Shown here: piece by piece, positions 26,256 through 35,743 of the stretch
How the letters are laid out: every line of letters starts with the position of its first letter
How positions within the stretch are numbered: position 1 is the stretch's first letter
Source: Cohaesibacter marisflavi
GTDB taxonomy: Bacteria > Pseudomonadota > Alphaproteobacteria > Rhizobiales > Cohaesibacteraceae
Length of the DNA: 64,000 nucleotides
NCBI RefSeq assembly: GCF_900115225.1
Contig: NZ_FOVR01000002.1
Span: 186,001 to 250,000, forward strand
Direction: 5' to 3'
Translations under genes and position numbers: made by a program
The notes under the pieces: model-generated
The model's database searches: none
What the model was told of the DNA's origin: nothing
Seen by the model: only the letters and a program-made list of their open reading frames with translations

Positions 26256-27248
26256 TCACTCCCCGTTTGAGGTCGCTTGCTGGCCTTCGGGCCAGATGCC
26301 GACCTTGTCGAATTCTTCGTTGAGAACAGTTTCCACCAACTGTGGCGTGCTCGGCCGTTTGCCTTTGCGTAATTCGTCATAGCAGGGCACGTGCGGATTG
26401 GAATAAAGCACGCCCACCGGGATCTCCTCATCCAGCATGGCAAGAGCCTGCGCCCGATTGAGGTCAAGCGGATCGTGGGTCTCCTGATTCTTGTAGATGC
26501 GGGAAAGTTCCGGCTTCAGCCTCAGACCATCGGCATGGGTCAACATCCGCACGCGCAGAGGATCCTGAACGGCGGCGTCGAAATGATGGTTCATGAAGTT
26601 CGGGCAGCGCTGCAGGATGCGGATAAAGGAAAAGCCCTTGTGGTGATAAGCTTTGGAGAGCACATCATAGAGCAGTTCGGGTATCCAGTCCGGCACCTGC
26701 GCCACGAAGGACACGTTGGAGATGCCCAGCGTAACACTCAAGGGGTTGAGCGGATTGAGCGTGGCCCCGAACGGGGTGGTGTTGCTCTTCAGGCCCTTGG
26801 GAGATGTCGGCGAGGCCTGCTTCTTGGTCAGGCCATAGACATTGTTGTCATGCAGCAGCATGGTCATGTTCATGTTGTAGCGCACCGCATGGATCCAGTG
26901 CGCCGCCCCGATGGAGCAGCAGTCGCCGTCGCCGGTGGTGACGAAGACGCTGAGATCCGGCCGTCGGATCTTGATACCTTCGGCAATCGGCAAGGCACGT
27001 CCATGAATGCCATGGAAGCCGTAGGCATTCATATAATGCGGCAGGCGAGAGGCGCAGCCGATGCCCGAGACACACACGGTCTTTTCTGGCGGTAGCTGCT
27101 CATCCCGACACAAACGCTGCATGGCGGTGAGAATGGCGTTATCGCCGCAGCCGGTACACCAGCGTGGGGTGATATCGCTTTGATAGTCTGCAATCTGATA
27201 GTCGGTTTGCACCATTTGCATCAGACATTGGCTCATGGAAGCGGTCAT
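26256..27248 (-). CDS. korB: 2-oxoacid:ferredoxin oxidoreductase beta subunit (KorB-like)
   Basis: 330 residues. It has the TPP-binding features of the beta subunit: RWCTGCGDNAIL (residues about 30-41), GIGCASRLPHYM, TTGDGDCCSIG with the GDG magnesium motif, and NVYGLTKKQASPTSP. The subunit binds TPP and one [4Fe-4S] cluster and, with KorA, oxidatively decarboxylates a 2-oxoacid (2-oxoglutarate by nearest family resemblance) to an acyl-CoA with reduction of ferredoxin. The NVYGLTKKQASPTS block is typical of 2-oxoglutarate-type enzymes, but the substrate cannot be proved from sequence. It starts 2 bases beyond the korA stop. Confidence 0.85.
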   Translation of the reverse strand: MTASMSQCLMQMVQTDYQIADYQSDITPRWCTGCGDNAILTAMQRLCRDEQLPPEKTVCVSGIGCASRLPHYMNAYGFHGIHGRALPIAEGIKIRRPDLSVFVTTGDGDCCSIGAAHWIHAVRYNMNMTMLLHDNNVYGLTKKQASPTSPKGLKSNTTPFGATLNPLNPLSVTLGISNVSFVAQVPDWIPELLYDVLSKAYHHKGFSFIRILQRCPNFMNHHFDAAVQDPLRVRMLTHADGLRLKPELSRIYKNQETHDPLDLNRAQALAMLDEEIPVGVLYSNPHVPCYDELRKGKRPSTPQLVETVLNEEFDKVGIWPEGQQATSNGE

Positions 27249-27249
27249 C

Positions 27250-29199
27250 TCATTGCCCTCCCGCCGTTGGCTTTTTGTCGTCGAGCTTGGCCATTGCGGC
27301 CTCTATGATTTCCGCAGGCTTGAGCGGTTGGCCGCGGGCGTTGCCCCAGCAATCCACATCCACCAGCCAGCGCGAGCGCAGAAGCATGGCCAGATGGGAA
27401 TAACGCCGGTTTGACGGATCGATCAGCGGATCACTCTCTGGGTCATTCCAGTTATTCTCGATGGTCATGACCTTGCCGAAACGTTTCATGACAGCGTCGA
27501 TGCCTGCGGCCATCGGCTGGATGAATTTCAGATGCAGCGAGGAGACCTTGTGGCCCTTGGCCCGCATGATCTTCACTGCCTCCTCGATGGCGCCGCGGGT
27601 GCTGCCCCAACCGATGAGCAGCAGATCGCCTTCCTCATCGCCATAGACGGGCGCCAGACGCAAAGTCTTCTGCAAAGCAGCCAGTTTGCGGCTGCGGTTC
27701 AAAAGGCCCTCCTCATTGATCTGAGGGTCATAGGCCACGTGGCTGTCCCGATCATGGGCAAGGCCCGTGAGGCAATGCATGCCGTTTGGCTGGCCGGGAA
27801 TGAAGCGGGTCGCAATGCCTGTGCGTTCGTCCCAGTCATAGGGATGGGCATCTTCCGGCACCGCTGATTGGTTGACCGGAGGGGCCAGCCAGTCGGGGTT
27901 GAATTCGGGCCTGTCAAAGGGCTGCTGTGCCGTTGAGAGAGCCGCGTCCGAGAGGATGACCACGACCATGTTGAAGGTCTCGGCGATCTTGCGTGCGGTT
28001 ATAACCGAATAGAAGCAGTCCTCGATGGAATCCACCGCCATGACCACCTTGGGCGCATCCCCATGGCTGCCGAACATGGCGGACATCATGTCGCCCTGCT
28101 CGACCTTGGTTGGCAGGCCGGTGGAAGGTCCTCCACGCTGAACATCAATGACAACCAGCGGAATTTCGGTCATAACGGCAAGGCCGATGGCTTCCTGCTT
28201 GAGCGAGAGGCCCGGGCCGGAGGTGATGGTCACTGCGCATTTGCCAGCATAGGAAGCCCCGATGGCGAAGGTCGCCGCCGAGATTTCGTCCTCTGCCTGA
28301 TGCACCACGCAGCCGACCTTCTCGAAGATGGTCGAGAGATAGTGCGAAGCCGAGGTGGCTGGCGTGATCGGATACATCGAGCAGACTTCCATGCCCGAGG
28401 CCACAACCCCGAGCGCCAGCGCCGCGTTGCCGTTGGTCACGATTTGTGGCTTCACGACCGGTGCTGCAGGGATCATGTAGCGCACGGAAAGATTCTCCGC
28501 CGCCCAAGCCTGTCCGGCCGCCAATAGTTCGAGGTTGGCATCGACAATCTTCTGGTCCTTTTTGGCAAAGGTCAGCCGCACCTGTGCTTCGGCCAGTGCC
28601 GTATCCAGACTGTAGATCGTGCAGAGAATGCCCAGCACAAACATATTTTTGCCCTTGGTCGGATCGGGCACATATTTTTGACATTCCGTCTGCATCGGAA
28701 TCTCAAACAGCTTGTAGCCCTTTGAGCGCACCTCGGCGGTCACCTTTTCATAATTCTCGGCAACGGCAGGGTCCTTGTCGCATTTCCACATTTCTTCGAT
28801 GAGAATGGTGGCTCCGGGCTTGATCTCGTTGGCGTTCAGGCGGCTTAAAAGCACCTGCTCGTTAAAGGCGATCACGAGATCGGCCTTGTCACCCACATTG
28901 GTGACCTTGTGCGCGGCCATGCGCACTCTGTTGCCGCTGGCGCCCGCGATGGAGCGGTGAGGGGGCTGGATCTCGGCGGGGATGATCTCCACTGTCCAGA
29001 TTCCGTGCCCGGATCGGGCGGCGATCGACGCAAGGGACTGGCCGCATCTTTGCGCGCCTTCCCCTGAGTCACTTACGATTTCAACAATATGTTCCTGAAT
29101 GACTTCGGCAGGTCCACTTGCTGGGGACTTCCTCAATGCAGTCCTTTCCTCGTTGGGAGGAGCATCGTGAGAAGAAGTCTGCATGCCATATTCCGTCAT
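27250..29199 (-). CDS. korA: 2-oxoacid:ferredoxin oxidoreductase gamma-alpha subunit (KorA-like)
   Basis: 649 residues from the ATG at 29199 (MTEYGMQTSS), chosen for GGAG upstream; a longer reading would start inside the preceding gene. The protein is a fusion: a gamma domain at about 55-245 (DSGEGAQRCGQSLASIAARSG, then IEEMWKCDKDP) followed by the alpha domain (GNAALALGVVASGMEVCSMYPITPATSASHYL, EDEISAATFAIGASYAGKCAVTITSGPGLSL). The fused gamma-alpha arrangement is common in bacterial KorA. It pairs with korB next door and is preceded by an NfnB-like flavoprotein 17 bases upstream, which may oxidise the reduced ferredoxin. Confidence 0.87.
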   Translation of the reverse strand: MTEYGMQTSSHDAPPNEERTALRKSPASGPAEVIQEHIVEIVSDSGEGAQRCGQSLASIAARSGHGIWTVEIIPAEIQPPHRSIAGASGNRVRMAAHKVTNVGDKADLVIAFNEQVLLSRLNANEIKPGATILIEEMWKCDKDPAVAENYEKVTAEVRSKGYKLFEIPMQTECQKYVPDPTKGKNMFVLGILCTIYSLDTALAEAQVRLTFAKKDQKIVDANLELLAAGQAWAAENLSVRYMIPAAPVVKPQIVTNGNAALALGVVASGMEVCSMYPITPATSASHYLSTIFEKVGCVVHQAEDEISAATFAIGASYAGKCAVTITSGPGLSLKQEAIGLAVMTEIPLVVIDVQRGGPSTGLPTKVEQGDMMSAMFGSHGDAPKVVMAVDSIEDCFYSVITARKIAETFNMVVVILSDAALSTAQQPFDRPEFNPDWLAPPVNQSAVPEDAHPYDWDERTGIATRFIPGQPNGMHCLTGLAHDRDSHVAYDPQINEEGLLNRSRKLAALQKTLRLAPVYGDEEGDLLLIGWGSTRGAIEEAVKIMRAKGHKVSSLHLKFIQPMAAGIDAVMKRFGKVMTIENNWNDPESDPLIDPSNRRYSHLAMLLRSRWLVDVDCWGNARGQPLKPAEIIEAAMAKLDDKKPTAGGQ

Positions 29200-29216
29200 G
29201 GTTTTGGCTCCGGCAG

Positions 29217-30725
29217 CTAAATTTGTCTTATTCTGGTAAAGCAATGTTCAGCAAGGTCGATGCCGAACAGGCTATTCTCGAAGTCGGATGTCTCCGGCTC
29301 GTAAATGACGTTGGTGTCTCTGAGGCCCAGATAGCGGCGAATGCTGTCAGCCGCCTTGCGCCCTGCGCCCATTGCCTTGATCACGGTCGCCGCTCCGGTG
29401 ACGATGTCTCCCCCGGCATAGACACCGGCAAGAGAGGTTGAAAGATCGTCGTCGGTGTCGATATAGCCCCATTTGTTGAGGCCGATCGATGAGGTCTGAC
29501 CAAGGATCGGGTTGGGCGAGGTGCCGATGGCATAGACCACCGTATCCGCTTCGAAGTCGAATTCGCTGCCTTCAACCGCTACCGGACGCCTGCGCCCGGA
29601 GTTATCGGGTTCACCCAACTCCATCTGCACGCAACGGATGCCGCGCACATTGTTGTTGGCGTCGCCAAGGATCTCGACCGGGTTGGTCAGCCAGTGGAAC
29701 TCGATGCCTTCTTCCTGTGCGTGATGCAGCTCTTCTTTGCGGGCAGGGCACTCGATCTCGCTACGCCGGTAGATGCAATGCACCTGCTCGGCACCAAGCC
29801 GAAGGGAAACACGCATCGCGTCCATGGCCGTATTGCCCGAGCCGATCACGGCCACGCGCTTGCCAAGGCCCAGCGGGGTGTCGAATTTGGGGAAGTCCCC
29901 CGCATGCATCAGATTGCAGCGGGTCAGCAACTCGTTGGCAGAAAGGACACCGTTGAGATTTTCGCCCGGAATATCCATGAAGTGGGGGGTACCGGCACCA
30001 ACGCCGATAAAGACTGCATCATAGCCCATGTCATCGAGCATCTGATCGATGGTGAACAGGCGGCCCACCAGTGTGTTACACTGGATATCGACGCCCAACG
30101 CCTTCAGATTGGCAATCTCGGCGTCCACCACGCTCTTGGGCAGGCGGAATTCAGGGATACCGTAGCGCAAGACGCCACCGGGCACATGAAAGGCCTCATA
30201 AATGGTAACGGCGCATCCGGCCTTGGCCAGATCCGCCGCACAAGCCATTCCGGCTGGTCCAGATCCTACGATGGCAACCCGGAAGCGGTTGGGCTCAATC
30301 TGTGCTGATTTCTGCCACCCCTCCTTGATAGCCATGTCACCTAGGAAGCGTTCAAGCCTGCCGATGGCGACCGGTTCAAGGCCGGTACCTGCGCCCACAG
30401 CGCAAACCCCTTCGCATTGATCCTCCTGTGGGCAAACCCGGCCGCACACGGCGGGAAGCTGGGTCGCATCGGTCATATGCTCATAGGCGCCACGGAAATC
30501 CTTTTCCAGCATCTTGGAAATGAATCCGGGAATGTCGATCTTGACCGGGCATCCTTCGATGCAGGCCGGTTGCGGACACATCAGGCAGCGTTCACATTCC
30601 AGAAGGGCATTTTCAAGATCAAAGCCCAGCGCCACTTCATCAAAGTTTCTGGCGCGGATCTCCGGCTCCTGAACCGGCATGTCTGCCCGTTGTTGCGGAA
30701 TGGATCGAATTGTCTTGCGAGCCAT
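29217..30725 (-). CDS. GltD-like flavoprotein, NfnB/SudA-type subunit
   Basis: 502 residues. The N-terminal iron-sulfur segment has ERCLMCPQPACIEGCPVKIDIPGFI and VCGRVCPQEDQCEGVC (two [4Fe-4S] clusters). Two dinucleotide-binding motifs follow, VAIVGSGPAGMACA (about 149) for FAD and VAVIGSGNTAMDAMR (about 290) for NAD(P)H. This pattern is shared by the small subunit of glutamate synthase, by NfnB of the electron-bifurcating NADH-dependent ferredoxin:NADP oxidoreductase, and by sulfide dehydrogenase SudA. The adjacent FNR-like gene, with no gap between the reading frames, makes an Nfn/Sud complex much more likely than glutamate synthase, since no GltB is present. Linkage to korAB suggests use of reduced ferredoxin. 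Confidence 0.85.
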   Translation of the reverse strand: MARKTIRSIPQQRADMPVQEPEIRARNFDEVALGFDLENALLECERCLMCPQPACIEGCPVKIDIPGFISKMLEKDFRGAYEHMTDATQLPAVCGRVCPQEDQCEGVCAVGAGTGLEPVAIGRLERFLGDMAIKEGWQKSAQIEPNRFRVAIVGSGPAGMACAADLAKAGCAVTIYEAFHVPGGVLRYGIPEFRLPKSVVDAEIANLKALGVDIQCNTLVGRLFTIDQMLDDMGYDAVFIGVGAGTPHFMDIPGENLNGVLSANELLTRCNLMHAGDFPKFDTPLGLGKRVAVIGSGNTAMDAMRVSLRLGAEQVHCIYRRSEIECPARKEELHHAQEEGIEFHWLTNPVEILGDANNNVRGIRCVQMELGEPDNSGRRRPVAVEGSEFDFEADTVVYAIGTSPNPILGQTSSIGLNKWGYIDTDDDLSTSLAGVYAGGDIVTGAATVIKAMGAGRKAADSIRRYLGLRDTNVIYEPETSDFENSLFGIDLAEHCFTRIRQI

Positions 30726-31694
30726 TTACTTGCCTCCCTCAATGGGTGCTGCATCCGGCGCAAGGGCCAGGCGGCGGCAACTATCGGAATAGCGCTTCAT
30801 CGCTGCGGCCTCTTCGGGGCGGTAGCGTTGCAGTCGGGTGAAGAGATCGTCAAAGTCGACCTGATGGCCATCAAAATCGGGCCCGTCCACGCAGGCGAAC
30901 TTGATCGCGTCTCCTACTTTCACGCGGCAGCCACCACACATGCCAGTGCCGTCCACCATGATCGGATTGAGGCTCACCATCGTCTTGATGCCATAGGGGC
31001 GCGTGGTTTCCGTGCAGGCGCGCATCATGACCGGAGGACCAATAGCGACCACTTCGTCGACGTCTGGATTCTCTCTGATTGCCGCCTCGATGCCTTGGGT
31101 CACAAGGCCGTGAATGCCAGCTGAGCCATCGTCCGTGCAGATAATAAAGTCATCACAGATGGCGCGAAACTTCTCTTCCCAAAACATCAGGTTGCTGGAG
31201 CGGAAGCCCAGAACCCCGATCACATGGGCGCCGGCTTCCTTGAAGGCTCGTGCCTGAGGGTAGATGGGCGCGATGCCCAGCCCGCCGCCCACACAAATGA
31301 CCTTTTTGGTTTTCGATGAAATGTCACTGGGAATACCAAGAGGGCCGAGCATGGCGTAGATCTCACGACCGGGTCTGCAGAGCAGCTGCATTTCCCTTGT
31401 GGATTTGCCCACGGCCTGCACGACAAGCGTGATGGTTCCCTTTTCCCTGTCGAAATCGGCAATGGTCAGCGGGATGCGCTCGCCCAGATCATGTAACATC
31501 ACGATGACAAACTGGCCGGGTTTGGCGGCCTTTGCCATGACTGGATGCTCGATTTCGATAAGGAATGTTGACTTTGAAAAATCGGTACGCGTCAGGATTG
31601 GAAAGGATGCCGTGACACCTTTTCCGGATCCGTTCTGTCGGTTTGCGACAGACAAATCCTCCCCGCGACCGCTGGCGACCCCGCGATCGGACAT
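30726..31694 (-). CDS. FNR-like flavoprotein, NfnA/SudB-type subunit
   Basis: 322 residues, first gene of the operon (ribosome-binding site GGGGAGG). After a 25-residue Ser/Gly-rich extension comes the ferredoxin-reductase fold: KPGQFVIVMLHDLGERIPLTIAD (FAD), VICVGGGLGIAPIYPQARAF (NAD-binding) and, near the C-terminus, GTGMCGGCRVKVGDAIKFACVDGPDFDGH with cysteines for a [2Fe-2S] cluster. This is the diagnostic arrangement of NfnA and of the dihydroorotate dehydrogenase electron-transfer subunit family. Together with the GltD-like protein downstream it should form an Nfn-like complex. The upstream region has an FNR-type box and a 17-bp palindrome. Confidence 0.83.
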   Translation of the reverse strand: MSDRGVASGRGEDLSVANRQNGSGKGVTASFPILTRTDFSKSTFLIEIEHPVMAKAAKPGQFVIVMLHDLGERIPLTIADFDREKGTITLVVQAVGKSTREMQLLCRPGREIYAMLGPLGIPSDISSKTKKVICVGGGLGIAPIYPQARAFKEAGAHVIGVLGFRSSNLMFWEEKFRAICDDFIICTDDGSAGIHGLVTQGIEAAIRENPDVDEVVAIGPPVMMRACTETTRPYGIKTMVSLNPIMVDGTGMCGGCRVKVGDAIKFACVDGPDFDGHQVDFDDLFTRLQRYRPEEAAAMKRYSDSCRRLALAPDAAPIEGGK

Positions 31695-31730
31695 GAATTT
31701 CCTCCCCTTGCTGCGGAATTTGCCAACTAG

Positions 31731-31747
31731 ATTGCACAGGGTGCAAT
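31731..31747. promoter_or_regulatory. Palindrome upstream of the Nfn-Kor operon
   Basis: ATTGCAC-AGG-GTGCAAT is a perfect 7-bp inverted repeat with a 3-nt spacer, 37-53 bases upstream of the first start codon. It looks like a repressor operator overlapping or just downstream of the promoter. The core TGCAC/GTGCA resembles NtrC or Lrp-type half-sites, but the binding protein is unknown. Confidence 0.5.
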
Positions 31748-31799
31748 AATCGGAACAAATACAACAGCTTCGACGCTACGCCCATGAAGGGGGGAAACA

Positions 31800-31813
31800 T
31801 TGACACCAATCAA
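31800..31813 (-). promoter_or_regulatory. FNR/FnrL-type site upstream of the Nfn-Kor operon
   Basis: TTGACACCAATCAA fits TTGAY-N4-ATCAA, the consensus of FNR-family oxygen regulators of Alphaproteobacteria. It lies about 105 bases upstream of the first gene of the Nfn-Kor operon. The genes it would control encode oxygen-sensitive iron-sulfur enzymes, which supports the assignment. Confidence 0.55.
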
Positions 31814-31875
31814 AACGGCGGGGATCAGCCTCTGGCTACGACTAAGGTTTTATTGGACTGGTGAAAAGATGACGC

Positions 31876-31910
31876 AAAAAAAAGAAGCGCAGGCCATAAG
31901 CCTACGCTTC
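31876..31910 (-). terminator. Terminator of the Na+-decarboxylase operon
   Basis: An 11-bp stem (31884-31894 with 31900-31910; one G-U pair on the minus strand) with a 5-nt loop is followed on the minus strand by eight T residues (31876-31883). It lies 30 bases beyond the oadB stop. Confidence 0.9.
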
Positions 31911-31939
31911 CTTAATTTTAGATTCAGTTTGACTGAATG

Positions 31940-33091
31940 TCAGAGTGAGAACCAGGCTAGGAAGAAGCCTGCCACCACTGCTGTACCAATCACACCGGCA
32001 ACGTTCGGACCCATGGCATGCATGAGAAGGAAGTTGCTTGGATCTGCTCTCTGACCTTCCACCTGACTAACGCGGGCAGCCATTGGCACGGCCGACACGC
32101 CAGCAGAACCGATCAGAGGGTTGATCTTGTTCTTCGAGAACACGTTCATCAATTTGGCCATCAGGATGCCGCAACCAGTAGCGATACTGAAGGCGACGAT
32201 ACCCAGGGCCAGAATCTTCATGGTGTCGAAGTTCAGGAACCGTTCTGCCGTCATTGTGATGCCGACAGACGTACCCAGGAAGATCGTGATGACGTTGACC
32301 ACCTCGTTCTGAGCAGCCTTGGTGATGCGTTCTGCTTCAAGGCTTTCCCGAAGGAAGTTACCCAGCATCAGCATGCCAATCAGGGCAGCTGCTGCAGGAA
32401 CCAGCAAGATCACAAGGATGGTAACCATGGCAGCAAAGATGAGCTTTTCAAGGCGACCCACTTTACGCAGGGATTTCATCTTGATCTTGCGTTCCGCTTC
32501 AGTTGTAAGCGCACGCATGATCGGAGGCTGAATCAACGGCACAAGCGCCATGTAGCTATAAGCTGCAACTGCGATTGGAGCGAGTAGATCCGGAGCCAAC
32601 TTGCTGGCAAGGAAGATTGAGGTCGGGCCGTCAGCACCACCGATAATACCAATGGCAGCAGCCTCGTGTGACTGGAAGCCAATCAAGGTTGCACCAAGGA
32701 AGGTAGCGAACACACCAAACTGGGCAGCTGCACCGAGGAGCAGCGTACGCGGGTTGGCGATCAACGGACCGAAGTCAGTCAAAGCCCCAACGCCCATGAA
32801 GATGAGCGGTGGGAAGATTTCCAGCTCAACGCCTTTGGAAATGTAGTAGTAGAGACCGCCGGCATGTTCGCCTTGGGGCAAGTTGACCAGACCTTCGGTA
32901 GGAAGGTTAGCCAAGAGAGCACCGAAAGCGATCGGAATCAGCAGAAGCGGTTCAAATTTTTTGTAGATCGCAAGATAGAACAGCAGAGCAATGATCGCCC
33001 ACATGACCATCATTTGCCAGGTCACATCGCCAAAAGCGGTCAAATGCCAAATCTGTTCAAGCTTGGAGGCCTGAGTTGCTGTGCCTTCCAT
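31940..33091 (-). CDS. Na+-pumping decarboxylase beta subunit (OadB/MmdB)
   Basis: 383 residues with about nine membrane helices. It carries the signature of the membrane decarboxylase subunit: [19 protein letters not shown] and [18 protein letters not shown], in which the Asp of GGADGPTSI coordinates Na+, and later [20 protein letters not shown]. The subunit decarboxylates carboxybiotin and exports Na+. It is the last gene of a four-gene operon with the carboxyltransferase, the OadG-like protein and the biotin carrier, and the strong terminator lies just beyond. OadB and MmdB cannot be told apart by sequence; the carboxyltransferase type suggests methylmalonyl-CoA as substrate. Confidence 0.93.
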   Translation of the reverse strand: MEGTATQASKLEQIWHLTAFGDVTWQMMVMWAIIALLFYLAIYKKFEPLLLIPIAFGALLANLPTEGLVNLPQGEHAGGLYYYISKGVELEIFPPLIFMGVGALTDFGPLIANPRTLLLGAAAQFGVFATFLGATLIGFQSHEAAAIGIIGGADGPTSIFLASKLAPDLLAPIAVAAYSYMALVPLIQPPIMRALTTEAERKIKMKSLRKVGRLEKLIFAAMVTILVILLVPAAAALIGMLMLGNFLRESLEAERITKAAQNEVVNVITIFLGTSVGITMTAERFLNFDTMKILALGIVAFSIATGCGILMAKLMNVFSKNKINPLIGSAGVSAVPMAARVSQVEGQRADPSNFLLMHAMGPNVAGVIGTAVVAGFFLAWFSL

Positions 33092-33108
33092 GAGAAGGAT
33101 CTCCCTCC

Positions 33109-33510
33109 TTATGAAAGGGTTACAAGAACTTGACCCTCGGTCACGGTAGCACCGGCTGCCACATTGACCGCGGTAACTGTACCATCAGATGGAGCACTGA
33201 TGTTCGTGTTCATCTTCATGGCTTCAAGGACAAGCAGAGTGTCGCCAGCTGATACTTTCTGACCAACAGAAACGTCTACGCTGATGACAGTCCCGGCAAG
33301 TGGGCTAGGCACTGCGCCATCACCAGCTGGGGCAGCAGGAGCTGCAGCAGGAGCCGGAGCGGCTGGGGCCGGAGCGGCAGGAGCAGGAGCTGCTGCTGGG
33401 GCTGGAGCTGCTGGTTTCGCAGCCGGAGCCGGGGCAGCATTGTCCATATCTTCGTCTTCCACCGTTACATCGTAGGTGATGCCCTGTACGGTGATCCGCA
33501 AGCGTTTCAT
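33109..33510 (-). CDS. Biotin carboxyl carrier protein of the Na+ decarboxylase (MmdC-type)
   Basis: 133 residues. The C-terminal biotinyl domain (about 65-133) contains [18 protein letters not shown], in which the Lys of AMKM is biotinylated. A 45-residue linker of Ala and Pro repeats (about 25-65) joins it to a short beta-rich start ([19 protein letters not shown]); this linker is a long, GC-rich, low-complexity stretch in the DNA (about 33320-33440). The carrier shuttles CO2 between the carboxyltransferase and OadB. Its start overlaps the OadG-like stop by one base. Confidence 0.93.
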   Translation of the reverse strand: MKRLRITVQGITYDVTVEDEDMDNAAPAPAAKPAAPAPAAAPAPAAPAPAAPAPAAAPAAPAGDGAVPSPLAGTVISVDVSVGQKVSAGDTLLVLEAMKMNTNISAPSDGTVTAVNVAAGATVTEGQVLVTLS

Positions 33511-33920
33511 TACTTTAGTCCTCTCAGAGAATTGGGGGTCTGGCTACTGCCCAAGGGCATCATGGAAGTCCAACCGTTACGGGTGTTATGTCCCGAAAAA
33601 GAGGCAATGCGACCTTCCAGTGGCCATTCGCTTACTTTGTGGGGGGGAGCTGCGACGCGAGTCACCTTGTATCCTGCCCCCATTGTCGCGGCTACGGCTG
33701 CTGCAATGGCAGCCAGATGATGTGGTGGTACGCCAGCCCGGGAGGCTACCGCCGCGCGCGGCGGTACCTTTGGAGCATGGTCCGAACCGCCTGTGCCTGA
33801 GCCGTTCTTTTCCTGGCGGATAAAGAAAGATCCAATAAGTGCACAGGCTGCCCAGAGAATGGCAAGAGCCATCATTACCACGACAAAGCCCGTTAAGATG
33901 ATTTCCAGGTTTTCGAGCAT
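33510..33920 (-). CDS. OadG/MmdD-like small membrane subunit of the Na+ decarboxylase
   Basis: 136 residues from the ATG at 33920 ([12 protein letters not shown]), preceded by AAGGA; a TTG just upstream is less likely. One N-terminal membrane helix ([28 protein letters not shown]) is followed by a basic, Ala/Pro-containing linker and a C-terminal segment with [21 protein letters not shown]. OadG/MmdD-type subunits stabilise the complex, and such a single-helix protein is expected between the carboxyltransferase and biotin carrier genes. The C-terminus is longer than in classical OadG and may contain a second short helix. The call depends on topology and context. Confidence 0.75.
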   Translation of the reverse strand: MLENLEIILTGFVVVMMALAILWAACALIGSFFIRQEKNGSGTGGSDHAPKVPPRAAVASRAGVPPHHLAAIAAAVAATMGAGYKVTRVAAPPHKVSEWPLEGRIASFSGHNTRNGWTSMMPLGSSQTPNSLRGLK

Positions 33921-33936
33921 CAAGATAATCCTTTGC

Positions 33937-35490
33937 TCAGAGTGGAATGTTGCCGTGTTTCTTCGGCGGACGGGTTTCCCGTTTGGACATCAGGCCACGA
34001 AGCGAGAGAGCGATTGCACTCTTGGTTTCGCGAGGCTGGATGATGTCATGGATAGCCAGTCTGCCAGCAGACAAGTAAGGCGTAGCAAATTCCTTGCGAT
34101 ATTCATCCGCAAGTTCTTTTGCCTTGGCCGGCTTGTCTTCAGCTTCTTTCAATTCCTTACGATAAAGGATATTGACAGCGCCTTCAGCACCCATCACAGC
34201 AATTTCGGCCGTTGGCCATGCCATAACGCGGTCCGCACCCATATCTTCCGAGCACATTGCCAGATACGCGCCGCCATAGGCTTTACGCATGATGACCGTG
34301 ATCTTCGGAACAGTAGCAGAGGCATATGCGAAGAGCATTTTTGCGCCGTGACGAATAATACCGCGACGTTCTTCAGCGACACCCGGCAGGAAGCCAGGAA
34401 CGTCGACGAGGGTAACGATCGGGATATTGTAAACGTTGCAGAAGCGAACAAAGCGTGCAGCCTTGTCACTGGCATCGATATCCAGCGTGCCCGCTTTAAC
34501 GGTTGGCTGGTTGGAAACGAACCCAACGACCATGCCGCCAATGCGACCGAAGCCGATTACGATGTTGGCTGCAAAATGTTCCATGACTTCAAGGAAATCA
34601 CCGTCATCAGCAAGGCTTTTGATAACCTCACGGCAGTCAAACGGGGTCTTGGAATCAGCTGGAACCAGCTCATCCAATGCCGGGTCATCAACAATTTTCA
34701 GGTCCGGCTCGATATGATGCGGCGGATCCATCATGTTGTTGGATGGCAGGAATGAGAGCAGCTTGTGGACAATCTGCACAGCATGCTGATCATTTTCAGC
34801 AATGAAGTGAATGTTACCGGATACGGAAGCGTGTGCTTGAGCCGACCCGATTTCTTCCATCGTTGTTACCTGACCGGTAACGGCGCGAATAACTTCTGGT
34901 CCACAGATGAACATCTGTGCGTTTTCGCGGGTCATGATAAGGAAGTCAGTCAGGGCAGGGCTGTAGGCTGCACCACCGGCGCAAGGACCTGCAATGACAG
35001 AGATCTGAGGCACAACGCCAGAGAGCTGAACGTTGCGATAGAATACCTGACCATAACCGGAAAGGGCACCAACACCCTCCTGAATACGTGCTCCGCCTGA
35101 ATCGTTGAAGCCAACAACAGGTACGCCTGCTTTCACAGCATGATCGAGGGCTGCACAAATTTTCTTGGCGTGAATTTCACCCAAGGAGCCACCAACCACG
35201 CCGAAATCCTGGGAAAAGGCTGCTACTGGACGACCGTCGACAAAGCCTGTGCCGCAAATAACACCGTCCGTCGGAATGGATTTGTCTGCCATGCCGAAGT
35301 AACGGGTATTGTGCTGCGCATGCAAGCCGAATTCCTGGAACGTACCTTCGGAGAAAAGACCCCCAAGACGTTCACGGGCAGTCATGCGACCTTTGGCATG
35401 TCTGTCTTCAGCTTTCTTTGCGCCGCCACCGTCCAGTGCGATTTTGCGCCGTTTCTCCAACTCATCAGAAAGAGTTTTGGAAATCGCCAT
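33937..35490 (-). CDS. mmdA: Methylmalonyl-CoA decarboxylase carboxyltransferase alpha subunit (MmdA-like)
   Basis: 517 residues, the standard length. It has both halves of the carboxyltransferase fold: GFNDSGGARIQEGVGALSGYG and CAGGAAYSPALTDF (N-terminal CoA pocket), then TLVDVPGFLPGVAEERRGIIRHGAKMLFAYA and KITVIMRKAYGGAYLAMC. The ending RPPKKHGNIPL is characteristic of MmdA and of propionyl-CoA carboxylase beta subunits. Because the biotin carrier, OadG-like and OadB genes follow in one operon and no biotin carboxylase gene is present, it is read as the Na+-pumping decarboxylase, which makes propionyl-CoA from methylmalonyl-CoA, rather than as a carboxylase. It is the first gene of the operon, with a 10-bp inverted repeat upstream. 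Confidence 0.9.
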   Translation of the reverse strand: MAISKTLSDELEKRRKIALDGGGAKKAEDRHAKGRMTARERLGGLFSEGTFQEFGLHAQHNTRYFGMADKSIPTDGVICGTGFVDGRPVAAFSQDFGVVGGSLGEIHAKKICAALDHAVKAGVPVVGFNDSGGARIQEGVGALSGYGQVFYRNVQLSGVVPQISVIAGPCAGGAAYSPALTDFLIMTRENAQMFICGPEVIRAVTGQVTTMEEIGSAQAHASVSGNIHFIAENDQHAVQIVHKLLSFLPSNNMMDPPHHIEPDLKIVDDPALDELVPADSKTPFDCREVIKSLADDGDFLEVMEHFAANIVIGFGRIGGMVVGFVSNQPTVKAGTLDIDASDKAARFVRFCNVYNIPIVTLVDVPGFLPGVAEERRGIIRHGAKMLFAYASATVPKITVIMRKAYGGAYLAMCSEDMGADRVMAWPTAEIAVMGAEGAVNILYRKELKEAEDKPAKAKELADEYRKEFATPYLSAGRLAIHDIIQPRETKSAIALSLRGLMSKRETRPPKKHGNIPL

Positions 35491-35743
35491 TTTATTACCG
35501 CTATGCTAGGCAGCGCCCGGATTGAGCGCTGCGTTAAGGTTGAGGTTGAACGGGTAAAAACCCGCCGGAAATTATGGATCGGACACCCGATGACAAAATC
35601 CTCAATGACGGAAGTATTACTCATTTATTCTAATGAGATAAAGGGTTGGAAGCGGCAAAAGGTTTGGACCAAAGGCTAGTTGATGCCTGAATCGGCGGCT
35701 TACTGGCGAGAATCGCGCATTAGACCAAAGTGGATAGAGGTAG

